From a bacterium (GTDB lineage: Bacteria > UBA8248), in contig JAJDYR010000024.1 in NCBI GenBank assembly GCA_022825065.1, positions 108,597 through 172,596 on the forward strand: a stretch of DNA of 64,000 nucleotides. Direction: 5' to 3'. A program made the translations under genes and the position numbers. Positions 60,535 to 64,000 of the stretch are shown piece by piece (the first letter of the stretch is position 1; each line of letters starts with the position of its first letter). The notes under the pieces were generated by a model. The model was not told the DNA's origin. It worked only from the letters and a program-made list of their open reading frames with translations, and searched no databases.

Positions 60535-61009
60535 GACACTCCTTGCACCTGCCGCTGATTTCCATGACGGGCGTCTCCACCAGAAAACCGGCCCGGGTGG
60601 CGCTGGCCTCGATGGCCTCGCCGATTTCCACGCTGTGCGTCTCGGCCACGGTTCCGCAGTCGCGGCAGATGAAGAACTGCGCCTTGTGGGCGTTCCCCGG
60701 TGTGGCGCAGCCCACGAACGCCTTTTGACTCTCGATGCGGTGGATGAGGCCGTGCTTCAGGAGAAAATCAAGCGCCCGGTAGACCGTGGGCGGGGCGTTT
60801 CGACCCCCTTCCGCGTTCATGCGCTGGAGCACGTCATAGGCGCCCAGGGGCGCGTGGTTCTCCCAGATGATCTCCAATACCCGCCTCCTGAGCGGCGTGA
60901 GCCTCGCGCCGCGCTCCCTGCAAAGCGTTTCGGCTTGTTCCAGGACGCTCTCGACGCGGGCCCCGCGGTCGTGATCCCTGCCGGGAGAATTCTTATCTTT
61001 CGATGTCAT
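60521..61009 (-). CDS. zur: Fur family regulator, Zur
   Basis: 162 residues from ATG at 61009 (AAGGAAC upstream). Winged-helix part LTPLRRRVLEIIWENHAPLG with APPTVYRALDFLLKHGLIHR; zinc-site cysteines in FFICRDCGTV and GRCKECHD. Represses zinc uptake genes when zinc is sufficient. Its promoter region carries the palindrome at 61039-61053, shared with the divergent znuA. Confidence 0.92.
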   Translation of the reverse strand: MTSKDKNSPGRDHDRGARVESVLEQAETLCRERGARLTPLRRRVLEIIWENHAPLGAYDVLQRMNAEGGRNAPPTVYRALDFLLKHGLIHRIESQKAFVGCATPGNAHKAQFFICRDCGTVAETHSVEIGEAIEASATRAGFLVETPVMEISGRCKECHDDE

Positions 61010-61038
61010 CCAAAGTTCCTTGACGAGCAAAATAGTAA

Positions 61039-61053
61039 TGTTATAATATAACA
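61039..61053. promoter_or_regulatory. Zur box
   Basis: TGTTATAATATAACA is a perfect palindrome around one central base, and it is the core of the proteobacterial Zur operator (GTTATANTATAAC). It lies between zur-znuC (minus) and znuA (plus), so one site can repress both directions. Confidence 0.88.
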
Positions 61054-61100
61054 AATAAAGAACTTTTTCAATCCCATTTCACACCGAAAGGAAAGAATTC

Positions 61101-62315
61101 ATGAATAGGAGCGAATCCATGAAATATATGTTGTTCACTGCGGCTCTGGCAATTACGCTTATTGCGCGCCTGGCCGCCCCCGCATCGGCCGCGCCCAAGG
61201 TGGTGGTCTCCATCAAGCCGCTTCATTCGCTGGTCTCGGGCGTCATGAAGGGGGTCGACAAACCTCATCTGCTGATAAAAGGCGCCGCTTCGCCGCATAC
61301 GTTTTCGCTCAAACCCTCCGACGCCAGAGAGCTCGAGCGGGCGCGCGTGATTTTCTGGGTGGGCGAGCTGCTCGCCCCGAGCCTCGAGCGGCCCCTCGAA
61401 GTTCTGCCGAAACGGGCGGAGGTCGTCGCCATGACGGAGTTAAGGGGTCAGAAGCTGTTGAAGTCCAGGGAAGGCGGCTTGTGGGAAGGACACGACGATC
61501 ATCATGGCGAGAACGAAAAAGGCGACCACCACGACGAACATAAACACGCCAAGGCCAAAAAAGACGACCATTATCACGATGAGGACAAACACGGCAAAGG
61601 CAAAGATGACCACCACAAGCATGAGCACGAAAAAGCCAAAGACGATCATCACGACGAGAAGGCCGGGGATCATCACGGGCATCATCACGGCGGTCTCGAC
61701 GCGCACGCCTGGCTCGACCCCATCTACGCCAAGAAGTGGGTGCACGAAATCACGCATGAGCTCGAAGAGGCGGATCCTGCGAACAGGGAAAAATACGAGG
61801 CGAACGAAAAGAGGCTTATGGCTCGGTTAGACGCCCTGCACGAGGAATTGAAAGGCACGCTCGCGACGCTGAAAGGCACACCCTACATCGTCTTTCACGA
61901 TGCGTATCAATACTTTGAGAAACGCTACGGGCTGAACGCCATCGGTTCGGTGACCATCTCGCCCGAGAAAAAGCCGGGCGCGGCGCGCCTCGTCGAGATC
62001 CGCAAGAAGGTCAGGGACACGAAGTCGATCTGCGTGTTCAGCGAGCCGCAGTTCGAGCCCAAGCTGGTGAAGGTCGTCATGGAGGGAACGGGCGCCGGAA
62101 CCGGCGTGCTCGACCCCCTGGGCGCGAATATTCCCGCCGGGGAGGATGCGTATTTCACTCTCTTGCGCAACATGGCGAAATCCCTCAAAGGGTGTCTTAT
62201 CAAAAATAATCCAAGCGGCGCTTTCCGGGAACATGAACCGGACTACCCTGTCGCCCCGTATATCCTCGGGAGCCGCCCGCATTTTCGTAGCGGCGAATGG
62301 AACCAAAGGGGGTGA
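61101..62315 (+). CDS. znuA: zinc ABC transporter substrate-binding protein ZnuA
   Basis: 404 residues with a signal peptide (MLFTAALAITLIARLAAPAS). VVVSIKPLHSLVSGVMKGVD and SPHTFSLKPSDARELERARV carry the first zinc His; a long His/Asp/Lys-rich loop (about 128-200, many HDDHH and HDEHKH units) precedes LDAHAWLDPIYAKKW; then PYIVFHDAYQYFEKRYGLNA. It captures periplasmic zinc; the His loop is a zinc shuttle or sensor. After ..NMAKSLKGCL, where family members end, about 40 further residues of no similarity follow, perhaps a lost stop codon. Confidence 0.93.
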   Translation: MNRSESMKYMLFTAALAITLIARLAAPASAAPKVVVSIKPLHSLVSGVMKGVDKPHLLIKGAASPHTFSLKPSDARELERARVIFWVGELLAPSLERPLEVLPKRAEVVAMTELRGQKLLKSREGGLWEGHDDHHGENEKGDHHDEHKHAKAKKDDHYHDEDKHGKGKDDHHKHEHEKAKDDHHDEKAGDHHGHHHGGLDAHAWLDPIYAKKWVHEITHELEEADPANREKYEANEKRLMARLDALHEELKGTLATLKGTPYIVFHDAYQYFEKRYGLNAIGSVTISPEKKPGAARLVEIRKKVRDTKSICVFSEPQFEPKLVKVVMEGTGAGTGVLDPLGANIPAGEDAYFTLLRNMAKSLKGCLIKNNPSGAFREHEPDYPVAPYILGSRPHFRSGEWNQRG

Positions 62316-62441
62316 TAGTTCTGTAGCCGAGCAGGCGAAGGAGCCTGTCCGGGGAGCTGTGTGGTCGGTGAAGGAAGCGAACCTGTCCAGCGCTTCATGG
62401 CGCATCGTGAACGGGAAATCTGAAAGGGAAAGGGGAAATCG

Positions 62442-63578
62442 GTGAAGGCAAGAGCTTTGTTATTGGCCGCCGCGGCCGCGCTTTTCTGGCACGCGCCCGC
62501 CCTGGCTCAACAGTCCGTCGAGGAACGCCTCCTCAACATGGAAAAGCGCATCAGGCAGTTGGAAGAGCGCGTCTCCGCGCAGGATAAGGTAATTGTCGAG
62601 AAAGACAAGCAAATAGCCAAGCTCACCGGTGGAGACAAGTGGTTCGAAGCCGTGGAGATTGGCGGCGCCATCGAAATCGAAGGAACCGTGACAAAACCCC
62701 CCGAGGGAGATACCGAAGCGGATTTGGCCGTGGGCACGGTTGAACTCGGCATTGGCGTGGAGGTGAGCGACTGGGTAAACGGAGAGGTCGTGCTTCTCTG
62801 GGAACAGGGCGAGGGCCCCGTGGACGTGGATACCGCGACGGTGACGATTGGCCCGCCCGAGGGCGCATGGTCCATCACGGGAGGCCACTTGGTCGTCCCC
62901 TTCGGCGTTTACGAGACGAACCTGATCGCCGACCCCCTGACGCTCGACATCGGCGAGACGAAGCAGACGGCCTTCCAACTCGACGGCTCGGCCGGCGGGC
63001 TGAGCGGGTCGGTATTCGTCTTCAAGGGCGACAACATGGAAGACGGCGACAACCTCATCCAGGGCTTCGGTTTCGCGGCGGGCTATTCGGTCGAGACGGA
63101 TAGCTTCGGGCTCGGCGTGAACCTCTCCTACACCAACGACCTGGGTGATTCGGACGGTCTGGAGGTCGAAGGTGCGGAAGGCTACGACCGCGTTGCGGGC
63201 ATTTCGGCGAGCGCGATGCTGACGATTGGAAGTGTATCGGTGCTCGGCGAGTATCTGGGAGCGATGGATACGTTCGGCGCGGACTATGTTGCGTTCGGCG
63301 ACTACGGCGCGAAACCCTCTGCCTGGATGCTGGAGGTGGCCTACGGGTTCGAACTGGCCGGCAAGGAGGCGACGCTGGCCGCAAGCTACCAGACGACGGA
63401 TGAGGCGTTGGCGCTTGAGTTGCCGAAAAAACGCTATTTGGTCGGTCTTTCGGCCGAAGTGATGGACGGGCTTTCACTCGGCGTCGAATGGGCGCGTGAT
63501 ACGGATTACAGCGCCGATGAAGGCGGAAGCGGTGAGAACACGGACAACTTCACCGTCCAGTTGGCCGCCGAATTTTAG
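62442..63578 (+). CDS. LbtU-like outer-membrane beta-barrel protein
   Basis: 378 residues from GTG at 62442. Signal peptide (LLLAAAAALFWHAPALA), then a short coiled coil (VEERLLNMEKRIRQLEERVS), then alternating beta strands rich in Gly and aromatic residues ending in ..TVQLAAEF, the C-terminal Phe of outer-membrane barrels. GGHLVVPFGVYETNLIADPL and GETKQTAFQLDG resemble LbtU-type siderophore porins. Directly after znuA within the zinc cluster, it may admit zinc or a zinc-ligand complex across the outer membrane; no separate Zur box seen in the 126-base gap. Confidence 0.8.
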   Translation: MKARALLLAAAAALFWHAPALAQQSVEERLLNMEKRIRQLEERVSAQDKVIVEKDKQIAKLTGGDKWFEAVEIGGAIEIEGTVTKPPEGDTEADLAVGTVELGIGVEVSDWVNGEVVLLWEQGEGPVDVDTATVTIGPPEGAWSITGGHLVVPFGVYETNLIADPLTLDIGETKQTAFQLDGSAGGLSGSVFVFKGDNMEDGDNLIQGFGFAAGYSVETDSFGLGVNLSYTNDLGDSDGLEVEGAEGYDRVAGISASAMLTIGSVSVLGEYLGAMDTFGADYVAFGDYGAKPSAWMLEVAYGFELAGKEATLAASYQTTDEALALELPKKRYLVGLSAEVMDGLSLGVEWARDTDYSADEGGSGENTDNFTVQLAAEF

Positions 63579-63751
63579 TCGGCGCCAGGGTACGGGCGGA
63601 CCCTGCGGAGAGGAGGTTCCCCGCAATTCGGCGTGGGGCGGCGGCAGGCGTGTCCCAGCCGCACAAGCAGGGTGTGGTATTCGGTGAAAAACAGGGGTAG
63701 CAGGATCATTATCCACCAGTCGAGAGACGCACCTGAGGAGGAAGTTGAACA

Positions 63752-64000
63752 ATGAACATCGCATACGTTTTCGCCACCGACATGTCGGCGACCTACAAGC
63801 TGGGCACCATGATCCTGCCGCAACTCGAAGCGGGCAACCACGGGGTGAACGTGGTGGGGATGTTCTTCTTCGACGACAACCTGTTCTGCCTGCGCGAGGG
63901 CGACGAGGTGGGCGAGCGCCTGGCGAAAGTCGCCGCGGAGCAGAACATCCTCCTCATGGTCTGCGATCAGTGCGCCGTGCGGCGCAACCTCGCCGAGGGC
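63752..64000 (+). CDS. DsrE-like family protein (SaoD-like), N-terminal part
   Basis: 83 residues before the right edge. MNIAYVFATDMSATYKLGTM, then NHGVNVVGMFFFDDNLFCLR with LLMVCDQCAVRRNLAEG. The fold pattern and the C-x2-C (CDQC) fit DsrE/DsrF-like sulfur-relay proteins, and resemble the SaoD subgroup as I recall it. GAGGAGG is upstream of the ATG. The 173-base gap before it shows no gene. Confidence 0.65.
   Translation, partial: MNIAYVFATDMSATYKLGTMILPQLEAGNHGVNVVGMFFFDDNLFCLREGDEVGERLAKVAAEQNILLMVCDQCAVRRNLAEG

Overview
The window is a GC-rich (by eye about 60% or more) Gram-negative bacterial chromosome segment. Evidence for a Gram-negative cell is an outer-membrane porin-like protein, a TRAP receptor, many Sec signal peptides and a Zur box of the proteobacterial form. 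Small-molecule catabolism genes (amidohydrolases, hydantoinase pair, CocE hydrolase, SDRs, TAXI-TRAP uptake) and short palindromic intergenic repeats suggest an uncultured, environmentally versatile lineage (deltaproteobacterial, Tectomicrobia-, Rokubacteria- or Nitrospinota-like). I cannot place it more precisely from the sequence alone.

Layout. 0-2.3 kb: a TAXI-type TRAP uptake operon on the minus strand with two small paralogous genes in front. 2.7-6.2 kb: amidohydrolase, Rieske protein, SnoaL-like protein, polysaccharide-deacetylase-like protein, then a decayed small Cys-motif gene. 6.3-9.3 kb: an isopropylmalate-isomerase-type pair flanked by two one-TM coiled-coil proteins. 9.6-20.3 kb: a long minus-strand run carrying succinate dehydrogenase/fumarate reductase, two-subunit class I fumarase, a 2-hydroxyacid dehydrogenase, an M16 peptidase pair, RidA, VanZ, YqeY, cupin and a gamma-glutamylcyclotransferase-like gene. 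20.6-23.9 kb: methyltransferase, SDR, HAD phosphatase, peptide deformylase.

24-31.5 kb is accessory DNA. It has a Doc/Fic toxin-antitoxin pair, remnants of a second copy, repeated copies of the 3' end of def, an AT-richer gene with a degenerate zincin motif, and a 1400-residue protein that joins a rearranged GHKL-type ATPase domain to a C-terminal PD-(D/E)xK nuclease-like domain. That gene is the best candidate here for an undescribed defence system.

31.5-39.9 kb: tRNA-Leu(GAG), a peptide-type ABC transporter (permease, permease, binding protein) and secG-tpiA-pgk-gap. 39.9-44.2 kb: hydantoinase B/A and a DMT transporter. 44.4-54.6 kb: MBL hydrolases, phosphoglucose-isomerase-like, DUF6282-like, TIM-barrel isomerase, SDR, CocE hydrolase, RimI and CvpA, with palindromic repeats in the gaps. 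54.6-58.3 kb: a toxin-antitoxin cluster built from two paralogous segments in different stages of decay. 58.4-63.6 kb: a zinc regulon (zur-znuC-znuB divergent from znuA around a Zur palindrome, followed by an LbtU-like outer-membrane protein). 63.7 kb to the end: the start of a DsrE-like gene.

The intergenic repeats (9.4, 20.5, 21.4, 44.4, 47.0, 50.1, 52.3, 59.2-59.8 kb) share terminal inverted repeats built on GGGGCTGTTGAAAAAG but carry different palindromic cores, which makes them look like a modular non-autonomous element family.
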